In this document: piece after piece, positions 1 to 10,564 of the stretch | Numbering within the stretch: position 1 is the stretch's first letter | Layout: every line of letters starts with the position of its first letter | Origin: Sarcomyxa edulis | Taxonomy: Eukaryota; Basidiomycota; Agaricomycetes; Agaricales; Mycenaceae | NCBI GenBank assembly: GCA_009761415.1 | Contig: QUOL01000019.1 | Span: 620,001-684,000 of the forward strand | Direction of reading: 5' to 3' | DNA: 64,000 nt | Translations under genes and position numbers: made by a program | The notes under the pieces: generated by a model | What the model saw: only the letters and a program-made list of their open reading frames with translations | Told to the model about the DNA's origin: nothing | Databases searched by the model: none

Positions 1-851
1 GTAAATACAGCATTCCATCTTACGCGTGATCCATCATTCAAGAGTCTCGCAATCGATGAGATCGCCTCAAAATACGGCATTCCCGACTTGCGCCCTGCTC
101 TTGCAGACTACCTCCAGCGAACCAAACATGGGACGAAGGTCTTTTCTGTGGGTGGCCGCCGCACCGCGTCTGGTGACTGTGATTTACCGTTCGATCTACT
201 TCAAGTATGGAAGAAGGTCAGAATCCAGGTCAAAGAGTATCACGAGCCCTACAATATCCTTCCGCCAACAACAATCAACGCATCCCCCCCTTCTGATCCC
301 CCAGGATGGTCTTTCGGGAGTTGCGACGCTGTAATTGTCAATACTGATCCGACTTTACAATGGCCGCAGAGCGGATTAGCAGGTGAATACTACACAACTT
401 CGCTTTCTCTTCGGGATACTCATCATCTCTACTGTCAGGGCATTTCGTCGGCCAGCTTCGGATCATTCTTCGTATCGTTCCTCGAAAGGGCCATACCCGG
501 CCTGCAACTCTTGGACCAGATCAATTTCTTGCATATATTCAGCGCTTTGACGTCGTTCCGCAACTCAATCCTCGCGTCTCACCTACTCAGAAGGGACCAT
601 ATCCAGATCCCGTCACTGGTCTTCACGTCTTGAAGCGCAGTCGGCGTGCGGACACGACCATCATTGGTGACATTGTGCCTTTGAACCAGTTACGTGAACT
701 CGTTGATCTCTCGCCTGTCAATGCAGCAAAGGCAGACTCACGTCTTACAAAGGAGAACAGTATGCAATTTAGTTCTGAGCTTTATTTGAACAAGTACTTC
801 ACCAAGGAGATTTTCTACGCTTTGCATTTCCAGAGGTACAATGTAAATTAG
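1..851 (+). CDS. Plavaka-type transposase, C-terminal part (5' end outside window)
   Basis: The reading frame is open from base 1. It reads through the pattern around GIPDLRPALADYL and then, after a 56 bp GT-AG intron (383-438), continues with FDVVPQLNP and TGLHVLKRSRRAD and ends KEIFYALHF with a stop at 849-851. These blocks match what I know of the C-terminal region (DUF6830-like) of basidiomycete Plavaka transposases, a CACTA-superfamily branch. Splicing at 383/438 joins the two frames exactly, so the apparent frame change is an intron and not damage. The catalytic part lies left of the window. The protein would bind and cut the ends of its own transposon in the nucleus. Whether the whole gene is intact cannot be judged from this end. 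Confidence 0.72.
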
Positions 852-920
852 TCTAAATTTCGACATGTTTTTCTCTCAAAATATATTTCAATATCTGAAT
901 TTCGAAAATATACACTCATC

Positions 921-1105
921 GATGAGCTACGGTGCAGAGCTCTATGTAGGCACACATAGATAGCATCGGTGTCTACGTAGAGTCTGCGCTGATCTACGTC
1001 GAACCACACTGTGCTATGCAGAGTCTCAAAGTTTCTACAGGACTCTACAAACTCTATAACTGTCTACGGTATTCCTACAAAGAAAAGGTGTTGTCTACGC
1101 GGAAA
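921..1105. repeat. TCTAC-rich subterminal region of the Plavaka-like element
   Basis: Downstream of the transposase stop, short copies of TCTAC and its complement GTAGA recur many times in both orientations. CACTA-type elements usually carry such short subterminal repeats as transposase binding sites. The exact end of the element was not identified. The remaining 1106-1517 shows no gene. Confidence 0.4.
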
Positions 1106-1517
1106 ATCTGAGTTTGCTGATGAGCCTTGTTGGAATTGAGGAAACCGCGTTTCATGGTTCTAGATAGGTCGGTACTAAGTAAGTTGCAAGTGTGTGGCGG
1201 AAAGAAAGGTGAATATGAGGCTATGCATCACGGTCACAAAGGTCATGTGTCAGTGACACATCCTGCCGAAATCCACAGCCTCTGCAGCCGTCAATATCAT
1301 CTATACCCTGCTGAACCGTCATAATTACCGCACAATCCAAGCAACAAGTTCCTCTGTCCTCAGAATGATACAAACAGCGAGACCGTACTGATACACTGAT
1401 CTGGCGTGAACAGAGTCCTGAAGCCCAGCTAAGGCACGAATATGTAGAGATGCAATGTAGGGAAGGACATAGACTCGTAACCACTCTGTACACGACTGAT
1501 CAAAAGGCAAGCATTAT

Positions 1518-1617
1518 GTCGTAGACAGACTGGTGGATCGGAGTTTAAACTGGCAGGTTGAGCGGATTACCATAAAAGGCTAACTTTTTTTGTATTGAAA
1601 ATAAGGATTTACTGATC
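1518..1617 (+). repeat. Left terminal inverted repeat of the helicase/DUF6589 unit
   Basis: This ~100 bp stretch is the reverse complement, with few mismatches, of 7912-8011. The best block reads GGTTGAGCGGATTACCATAA, followed by a T-rich run and GGATTTACTGATCG. Weaker similarity continues outwards (GTAGACAGAC, then GTAAC), so the outer end and any target duplication are not fixed. A 16 bp motif ending in ACTGATCGACTTG is repeated just inside. Confidence 0.75.
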
Positions 1618-1722
1618 GACTTGAGATTACTGATCGACTTGCGCGAGCGCGTCGCGTCGCGTCTCTACTCTGCCTCATTCCTCACTCGTTTACTATGCAA
1701 ATTTCTTGATATACTCTTTATA

Positions 1723-4177
1723 ATGGACCTACATAATTCAATACCAATGGAAGATCAACTCCAAGCAATTCGAGATCTCCCGGACGCCAATCTTGCCGCT
1801 GCTTGTTCGGACCTTGTACCGGCTGTTTTGATGCCATCTAGTCTCTACTTGCAAAGTCTCACCCCAAAGGAAGCTTGTGTTGTCTACCGGTCATGTATGC
1901 TACTATATACTGTCACCAACAAATCTATAGTACCCCGACAATTCCAACTCGAAGCAACGGTGGCTATGATGTCTGGGCGCGATTCTCTCATCAATGCCGG
2001 AACTGGAACTGGGAAGACGATATGTATGGTACTGCCCCAACTCCTGGATCCTGGCGCAATTTCTATTGTTGTATCACCTCTCAAACGTCTCCAAATGAAC
2101 CAGGTGAGTTCCGAAACCATGGAGGTCATTTTCTTGGACTTGGATTCATCGTGAGCTCTTGTCGCTCGACTCGGAAGGTCACCGAATTCATTCGACTTGG
2201 CATACCTACTATTGCAATAAATGAAGATACTCCTAATGATCCCGAGCTTTGGGAGGTATGCCATCTTTGCATGTTATTACAGATATAACATTGATTGTGC
2301 TTCCTCGGACCAGACCATCCGCAGCGCCAAAGTCCGGCACTTTGTCGTCCAACCCGAACAACTCGAGAATTATGAAGGACATCTTCCTCAGTTTGCCCAG
2401 CTCATCCAGAATCGAAAGTTCAGCTCAAGAATCAAACGTGTTCATGTTGACGAAGCGCATCATATTCATACGGCTGGCCTCGCTCAGAATGGCATGCCTG
2501 CATTCCGGCCACCTTGGGATCACCTGGGAGCCTTTCGTATCCGACTTGGCAAGACCGCTACCTTTCAAGCACTATCAGGCACTTTCCCGCCGCATATAAT
2601 CACGACCGTTGTCAGATCCCTTTTGTTTCGGGATAACTGGGTCAAAATTACTGTTTCCTCGAACCGGCCAAATATCATATATGCGACATACCCCATCGTT
2701 GGATCTCTCTCTGACTTTCGCAACCTCGATTTCCTCATACCTGCCAGTCTTCAAGTCCCTCTGCGCCTGCAAAATACAATCATATTCCACGACGACACTA
2801 CAGAAGCGAACAACGCTGCTTTATACCTCAACTCTCGGCTACCTAAGGAACTTCAAAAGCTCGGAATCGTCATGCAGTATCATAGTGGCATGTCGAAAGA
2901 CTATCTCGAGAAGGTCTACAACAGTTTCAGAGATCCAGAAGGCACTTGTGTTATTCTTTGCGCAACTTCTGGTGCTGCAACTGTGCTGTATCATCTCTAT
3001 ATTCTTATATGAGGTAGCAACTAATATGAGCATTATCAGGGAATTGATGTGCCTCATGTCGAAGTCGTCATACAGTATGGTATAGTACAGAAACAGACTG
3101 ATGGTTGGCAGCGTGCAGGCCGTGGTGGACGAACGCGAGAGATGTGGGCTATCTTCTTGATTCTCTACGAGCCCTGGGTGCTAGACATCGACCTCTCTCA
3201 AGTACCCGAAACTCTCGATGACCCAGATCAACCAGTTGCAAAGGTCAACAAATTCTCGTCGAAGCAAGCTCGCACAGGTGTCGAGTCTATCCGCATGATT
3301 CAATCACGTCTACTATGTCTCCGTTGCCTTCAAGCAAAATACCTACACGATACGACCCCTGAAGGTGACCACTCAATTATCTTCCAATACTTGCATATAG
3401 TAACTCTCCGTGTCTATAGCGTTATTATTTACTACACGCTGGTGCTGCTCTCGAGTGCACCCAAACGATTCCCAGGATCCGAACGAAGTCTTCAGCCTTT
3501 CCCGTCATTTCCATGGCCCTATGCATGTTCCTGAACCTGTCGTCAAATCGAAACGCAAGGCGCCAGTAAAGTACCGTCCTATCAAGCTCCGTGCACCTCT
3601 TGTCACTCTGATCCAAACCTGGCGCAATTCAACACATTCTCTTGACCCTTTCCGAGACGTTCGTCTAGCTTCGTGGATCATCGATGACATTGAGATCATC
3701 AATCTTGCTCGTTGTCATCCCGTTCACCTCAGAAATGCGTCCGACCTTGCGTACTTCCTCGGAGATACCCCTGATACATGGAAAGAGCAGTATGCAACAC
3801 CTCTTATCGATATCATACTAAAGTATGATGCTTCAAACGAGGGAATCCAGAATGAGATGAGAAGGATGCAAGCAAAGATGGGTGAGGAGCCAACGGCAGT
3901 GGATGCAGACACAGAGAACGGGAAGATAGAGGAAGAGGTAAAGACAAAAGAAATGGCACCACAGGTGGACGTCGCAATGGAACAGCCCAACGAAGATGTT
4001 GTCATGCAGGAGGTTGTCGACGAGAACCCAGTTCTGGATGCCGATCCCGAGAGCGACGCAAGTTTGGATGAACGCTTGGTAGTCGCGGTGAAGAAGATGA
4101 AGATTCGTGATTCGCGTCCCGCACTTGCTGACAAGAAAAACACACTGCTACGTAGATCAAAAAGAATTAGAAAATGA
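1723..4177 (+). CDS. RecQ-like DEAH-box DNA helicase, 5 exons
   Basis: Predicted 736 residues from exons 1723-2103, 2178-2255, 2314-2982, 3040-3364 and 3420-4177; all four introns (55-74 bp) have GT and AG ends and keep frame. Helicase motifs are in order: Walker A NAGTGTGKT (residues 91-99), DEAH (199-202), the SGTFPP motif, CATSGAATGID, and the arginine-finger box QRAGRGGR (400-407). An acidic, lysine-rich tail (about 560-736) ends in a basic RRSKRIRK signal that may direct it to the nucleus. RecQ-family enzymes unwind DNA 3' to 5' using ATP. Multi-copy RecQ-like genes are common in agaricomycete repeats and near telomeres. Its stop is 23 bp from the stop of the DUF6589 gene. All motifs are present, so it may be active. 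Confidence 0.8.
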
Positions 4178-4200
4178 TACTATTACGCAGTTTCTTATGC

Positions 4201-7200
4201 CTATACAATATCGTCATCGAACTCGATCCCGACTGGAGCTTCTGCAAAGGACATGGGTGGTAACGTATCGACCTCGGCCTCAAACATCCCGCCCGCAATT
4301 AGTGTCCGATTCTTCTTGTTGAATGTAGCGAGTGTAGACGATTTGAGTTGTTCCTCGCCTCGTGCCAAGATATTCGTGGTCTTCTTCACTTTGGCGTTTC
4401 CATCGCGTCCCAGAATGAATTTCTGTAGCTCGAGATCTCTGACTTTGTTTGCGACTTTCCAGACAAGGTGACTAGTATCTGGAGTGGTATGAGAGGATCC
4501 TTGGTAGCCCGCAAGCCCTTTCATGACTTGTTTTTTGATTTTCTGTAAGTAAACGATTGCCGCCGAGATATTGCCCAAACGATCCCAGGAAGCGCGTAGC
4601 CCCTTCGCCAAAAATATGCTCTACAAACGGAATAAGTCGAGAGCGAGACAATAAGAGCTTTCACAAACCTTGAGATACCCAATGATATGCTCGATATTCA
4701 TATCAATCCCCATCCAGTGCCCAGGCAGACCCGAAATGTTCACTAGCATATTGTCGCGCATGATGTTTCTGACGGAAATAAGTGTCATTACAATCTCTAG
4801 ACGTTTGAATAGAAGATACGAAAGGCTTACGCAAACTCAGGTGTCCATACGTGCTTGACGCTGAAAATGAAGTGTAGAATCTCGAAGCAGTAGTTTTTTG
4901 ATCCAGCGCCACGAAACATGAAAGCTAAGCTCGGTAATAGATCTTCAACCCGGCCAATGTCTCCGTCTGAGATAGCTCTGACAAGGACCGTGACAATGAG
5001 GAGATCGTGCGTGAGTAGGCGTAGATTGTGATAGGCCTTGTCATCATCCGGAGATTGGGGAGGGGCGGTTGATGAAGATGAGTTGGTATGATTATCTTCT
5101 TCGTCACTCGAGGAATCAGATGAAGAGTCGGAATCAGTCGGTGCAGTGGACTTTGATTTCGCCTTTGGGTCACCGGCCATTGCTTGCGCGTGATCACGAA
5201 TGATATTCTCTGCAACGGACAAAAGCTGCTCGGGTGTGGGATTTGATTTGAAAAAATCCTCGAGACTATCGAAACCGCAGTCGGTACGCCAGGCATTGAG
5301 GATGAGTCCGTCGAGAATTTGGATGAGAGCGGTAAGGAGTGTATGGTAGTCAGGTTTCTCGCTCCCAAGACGGACCTTTTCCATCACAGAAAAGAGGTGA
5401 GTTAGGCTTCCCACCGACTCGAGTGAACCTCGATGGATGCTCAGGAGGGCCCAGATCAAGTTCATGACGAAATGTAATAGACCAAAGCCGAGCGTGAAAA
5501 CTTCACGGCGTGTCCAAGCGTTTGTATCTCGAGATCGTAACGCTTGACCTCCGCGTATCCCAGCGTTGGTTTTCTGGTCATTACAAGACGGAATTGCTAG
5601 TCTACTAAGAGACTCATCGTTTTGCTTGAGCTGTGTTGTATACGAGTCGTCCTGGACTTGGAGGTTCCCACGTATAGTGGACTCATCAATCGTAGATGCG
5701 CGAAGTGGGTATTGTTGAGTCACATGGCCATTGACGAGCTGTCGGCGTGCGTTGTTCTGTAGCTTAGGATTTGTAGCGTAGATTTTGAACGGAGTAGAGT
5801 AGGTTGTTAGGACCCGGACAACGGCGATCTGGAGCTGGTGGTGCATAGACGCCGACTGCTCAATGCTTGGCAAGATGTCGGTTCGAAACTGGAGAGGTGG
5901 GGAATTTTTTAGCCGTTGCATCATTGGCGCAATGAGCATATGCTCCTCCTTGAAACCGGGGGTTGGATATAACTTGTAAATAATTGAGAAACAACCTGAC
6001 TGAGCCTTGGCTGGGGTGCCAGCTCCACGCTGCTCAACAAACTTGGAGGTTGAGACGTTGATATTGTCATAACAGAAGACGTGGGGGCCAGAAGCGACTT
6101 CGATGGCCTGTTGGATGCAGTAATCACCGACTCTCTCGACGAGATTGAGAATCGAGTCATAGGATGGGCACATTCCGAGTCGAGAGAGGACCTCGATCAC
6201 TTGTTTCGGGCATCCCGCTCGAAATAAGCAAAGACCGAATTCAGCGGACCAAGTGAGACTGTTATTTGACCGATGATTTCCCAAACATGCGATCATGATA
6301 GCGCACGGCTAGATAGTCCTAGGTTCAATACACTAGAAGCTAGATTGGACAATAAAAAATGTACGATGGCAGGATCCTTGAGCTTGTTTTTTGCCTTCGC
6401 AATTCGGGTCTGAGCGGCAGACATTAAGATGGCAGAGAGGCAGGGCGCTTTTTTGGCAGTAGGGATAACGGTATTCTCAAGAGTCCAGGTGTCGAAGAAC
6501 GCAGGTGGTATGTCTCGTACACCCGGGAAAAACATTTCTTTCTTGACGATATCCATTTCGTTATATACGGTATCGCACATGAGCTCCAACGCGTGCGGCT
6601 GCATCCATGCCATTAACTTAGCCTTGCCTTTGGGATCTTGCATCATCAGGTCCAACAAATTCTCCATCAGCGGATTGTCCTCCTTGTAAAATTCACGACG
6701 ATACGCGTCGTGCTCGGTGTTTTCGGGATCCAGAACTTCGCATAGGAGCTCACTGGGGGAGACACGCACGCGACGTATATCCGCGAGCGCAGTTGTGATC
6801 TTACTTCGATATGGGGTTGGTGGTGCGCGCTCAGAGATTGGGCTGTACGATGAGTTTGACATTTCGATCCAATCATGATCTGGTTCCGAGTCGGCCACCG
6901 CCTCATCGGCACTTCCGAAAGACGTAGACGGAGGGTGAGATGTAGTCTGAGTTGGAGCAACAGGTGGGTTCTGAGTGTAAGCATCGAACTCGGCTTCGTA
7001 ACGCGCTTCTGCTGCCTCTAAAGTTTCGTCAGGTGCTACTGAGTCGAAGAGTGGATTTTTCTCAAAATCATTGGATGAATCAGCGTCCGGAAGGTCTGGC
7101 TGCGGAAACGCGAATTGGAAAAGAGGTGGAGAAGGAAATCGCAGGAAGTCTGACGGTTTCGCCGGGGCTGTGATAGTCGAGCTCGCGAGTTTCGGGCTCT

Positions 7201-7745
7201 TGAATAGTAGTAGTCAGAGTACAGGATTATGGGAGGATTACACGAGGATTAACGGCAGGATTAAAGCGTGATTAAGGACCAAAACCAAGGCCATAATCGC
7301 CCATAATCATAATCCTCGAGAATCCTCGAAGCGCCTCCGGAGGCGCTTCGAGGATTATCGGCTGCGATTATGGTCGGATTATGGCCGCGATTATGGGGAT
7401 GAGACTTGATCTGCTTATTTCGCTGTTTTTAGTGACCTCAATAATCCTCCGATAATCCTGCAGAATCCTAGGAATATTTTTGCGCGGTCAGAGTAAATCT
7501 GGATTCTGGCATGATTATCCTCCAGAATCGTACAATAATCGGGTCCATAATCCTTGCATAATCCTTCCAAAATCCTCTACTCTGACTACTACTAATGTTA
7601 GCTTCCGTGAAGAGGGGCCTGCATCTGCGTCGACTACACCTAATTCACGACGTGATTTGGGTGTGGGTGCTGCTCCAAAAACGACAGAGCCAGGAACTAT
7701 ACGAGATTGTCTCGGCGCTCGTTTACGAGGAGTGTTTGTCGACAT
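4201..7745 (-). CDS. DUF6589-family protein, 5 exons, first intron carries a foldback element
   Basis: Predicted 994 residues from exons 7745-7593, 7198-6365, 6308-4831, 4768-4669 and 4620-4201 (minus). The start MSTNTPRKRAPRQSR is basic. The body shows the DUF6589 signature: CYDNINVSTSKFVEQRGAG (D near residue 410), QYPLRAS, NDQKTNAGIR (D near 573), then LLTALIQILDGLILNAWR, ISGLPGHW and KSSTLATFNKK. An acidic serine-rich stretch interrupts the later part (about 5050-5150). The family has no proven function. The conserved D-N and D-Q motifs resemble acidic positions of RNase-H-fold transposases, which is only inference. Intron 1 (7199-7592) coincides with a 385 bp inverted-repeat element; splicing GT at 7592 to AG at 7199 restores frame, whereas simple removal of the element would not. 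Confidence 0.75.
7208..7592. mobile_element. MITE-like foldback element with TA duplication inside intron 1 of the DUF6589 gene
   Basis: The ends are perfect 15 bp inverted repeats, GTAGTAGTCAGAGTA at 7208-7222 and its complement at 7578-7592, each flanked by TA (7206-7207 and 7593-7594). The interior is full of GGATTAT/ATAATCC words in both orientations and is centred on a perfect 36 bp palindrome at 7321-7356. It has no ORF of note. TA duplication and short inverted ends fit a Tc1/mariner-type non-autonomous element. On the minus strand its first bases GT act as, or sit at, the splice donor. Confidence 0.75.
7321..7356. repeat. Perfect 36 bp palindrome
   Basis: Bases 7321-7338 are followed directly by their exact reverse complement at 7339-7356 with no loop. 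It lies at the centre of the foldback element and is GC-rich in the middle (GCCTCCGGAGGC). Confidence 0.9.
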
Positions 7746-7911
7746 TCCGACTGTGAGATTACGCGAAAAAAGGGGTAAAAGTTGATCTACTATTAGTATC
7801 GAGTCACTTGAGATACTTTTTGATAGTTACTGAAGCATTTGGCCTTCAAAAAACGGGTTTTTCTTGGGGTTGTAGAGGGTGGAAAGCAGCCAGGCGCACT
7901 CGGCGTTAAAC

Positions 7912-8011
7912 CGATCAGTAAATCCTTATTCTCAATACAAAAAAAGTTAGCCTTTTATGGTAATCCGCTCAACCCGCCAATTCAAACTCAGATCGACAGG
8001 TCTGTCTACCG
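7912..8011 (-). repeat. Right terminal inverted repeat of the helicase/DUF6589 unit
   Basis: Reverse complement of 1518-1617 with scattered mismatches. The words GTAGCTTGC and AGACAGAC recur just outside (8012-8090), suggesting a degenerate outer extension of the repeat. Confidence 0.75.
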
Positions 8012-10564
8012 TAGCTTGCTCCTAGTAGACAGACCAGTTACAGGTCTAGGAAGGACAGACGAAAACAAGTAGCTTGCGACATCTGCTTAAACGACCCTAG
8101 CCTGTATCCTTGTCCACCTATAAATCTCGCTAAGATAGGCAAACAGATACACGAGTTATTCGGCGTCAAGAAAAGGTATGTGGGTTGATCCTACAGAGTT
8201 GATGAACAACAGAGGCCATGGGTTTCTACGATATAGCCATCCGGAGGGTGGAAGGAATACGTCACGAGGGATTCACGCTGTCATGATCTGTTGGGCGCAT
8301 CCAAGATTTACTGACGCGACGGCGACTTAGGATGTTACAGAGTGTGTTGAGCTTTGATGTCAAGAGATTAAGTGTTGACTGTAGATCCGAAAGATCGATG
8401 GTCTAGAACCGACAACAGCGCCGTCATAGGAGACGAAAACTCAGAGATCCAGTAGTACGATTCACCCGAGCGAGATGTGCGTGGAGGAGGCAAGCTTGAC
8501 AGTTGCCAATTCAACGAGCAGAGGGTGCAGGTAATTCACTACCGTGGCCAGTACAGACACGAAGGAAGCCTGGAAGACACTCCCCGTACCAATGGATGGT
8601 ACGACGCTCGGGTCAGCGAGTATGGGTGAAGAGCTAGTGAAGGGAGTTCGACCGAGAATACCAAGGGACACACGCAATTCTGGCGAAGATACCAGAGACA
8701 GAACACCCGACGGAGATTATCTGTACCCTGACGGAAGGAGTTCGCGGTGAGATTCTTCTTTGTAGCCTAGAGCAATCAGAAGCGTTGTACCTATCTCGAC
8801 CTTGTTGTCAGCAAGACACTCGGCTGCAGAAGAAAATTTGTTCGTCGAGAGCCAAGATACTCATTTCGGGGTGAAGAGAAACAAGTACCGACGATAGGTA
8901 TGAAAGAGATGCGAGGGTCTGTCGTCCATGCACTATTCACAGTCATCTTCTTTGCATCCTAGTCCGCAAAATCAGCGTATAGGTTCACCAGTGACCACCG
9001 GACGTCAAAACGAAGCTTCGAGGGGTAGTTGATTGTAGGGGACTCCTGACGGACACGAAAGCCTGAAGCAGTAGCAAAATGACAAACAACACCTTGGGTA
9101 TCTCAAGGAATCGCGGACATGGGGGGGTAGTACCTAGCTAGCTCAGCGATTGGCATGTCGAGGTCTGGCCTGAGTTCTTGCTGAAGGGTCGTCCATGAGT
9201 GCAAGCTGGGCGCTGTCAGAGACTCGGACTCGGACTCCTGCCAGTGACAGAGGTTATCTGCTCTAAGCTCCGCTTGAATTTCTGAAACGGCAACGGGACC
9301 GGCTTGTCCGAGTCAAGTTATCCTCATCAATACCTCCACTATTCAGCATAGCAAACGGCCATCCCAGTCTACCAGTCCTTCGTATCGAGCATCCATCGTG
9401 TCATCTCGTAGCTATTCGCCGCTCGCAAGCCAAGTTACCGTGTCCGAGAAGTAAGTACGTTATCTCCAAACACATTTCCCAATCTTGCGAATTCTCCGAG
9501 TCTTAAACATAGTAGCAATCAGGATCGCGAAGATATCAGGCTCTGATATGCAATAAACAGGGCTCAGCTTCGGTCTAGAAGGCTCAACATTCTCTCCGAT
9601 TTATAGTGATCATTGCTGGTTTATCGCCTTTTTGCTCGCGCTCATAAGTGATCTCGAGACGGGATGTTTTTCTCTGGGTGCGTCGATACACATTGACCAT
9701 TACCTCGATGTATGTCTATCTTTCTCTATAGGCGTCTGGACTTTGCGCTGCGCTATCAGATCACTCGGGATGTCAGTGACGACATAAGCCAAGTTTTCGC
9801 TATGATTCAAATCCTCGGAACGCGTTGAGACCGTTGTGAGTTACAAGTCAATTTAAGTCTGATCTAATATTCATCCCCCTCCGTGCAACAGAACCCTAGA
9901 CCAAATTCATCGAGTTCGGTCATCAAAGGTATGTCTGTACTGTCTGTTATAATCTCCCTTCCAACTCCTTGTGTCCATTCTTTCTTGTGTACCTTCCCAC
10001 TGTCGGTCTCTTCTCGGGATTTGGCAGGTGGTCGTTCTGACAAGCTTGACAGCAGATTGGCGCCAAACCCCCACGTCTCTCATGTTTCAAACAGATGTGT
10101 TAAGCTCTGTTCCAGGGTCCAACTCACTAAATATACATTGTATAGCAATGCCTTCGTAGGCTGCCTGTCTCTAGACACGATCTCAGGACCTCATCTACGA
10201 AAATCAAGCCGACATCACCCTCCTTGTTCGTTTTTCGGTATGTACATATTCTTGAACATGTCGCTGAAATAGGCCATCGACTGAGCTTGTTTAACTTCTC
10301 AGCTTCTACATGGGACCTCACGTCGTTACTGGTAGATTGCACAACGGTTGACGAGACGAAGCCATTAACAGCCAATTTGAAACACACTCTCGTTGAACTT
10401 ATTGTAAGCTGCGAAACCCTACAATCTTGGAGCGCTCATATACATACTAAAATCCTCCGACATCCATACAGTATATATGGGGCTCAGCTTGCTCCTGTCG
10501 GTATCGAACAATCCTCGGACGAACGAAGCAATCTATTATACAAAGCAAAAAGAATACGACAATG
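8012..10564. other. Non-coding stretch, no gene recognised
   Basis: About 2.5 kb with only short open frames that match nothing I recognise and show no exon chain. A few words (GTAGCTTGC, CGGACTC) repeat locally near 8012-8090 and 9226-9240. It may be decayed mobile DNA beyond the helicase unit. Confidence 0.4.

Larger units (their letters stand above)
1518..8011. mobile_element. TIR-bounded two-gene unit: RecQ-like helicase plus DUF6589 protein
   Basis: About 6.5 kb lies between ~100 bp inverted repeats and contains two complete spliced genes that converge with 23 bp between their stop codons. One is a RecQ-like helicase (+), the other a DUF6589 protein (-). The compact layout and matching ends suggest they move or amplify as one unit. 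The alternative is a segment of subtelomere-type helicase repeat. No target-site duplication was found. The DUF6589 protein has conserved acidic motifs that could belong to an RNase-H-like nuclease fold, but this is inference. Confidence 0.55.

Noticed and set aside
8400..8760. Opposing open frames near 8.46-8.75 kb
   Set aside because: They overlap on both strands with no splice continuation or recognisable domain.
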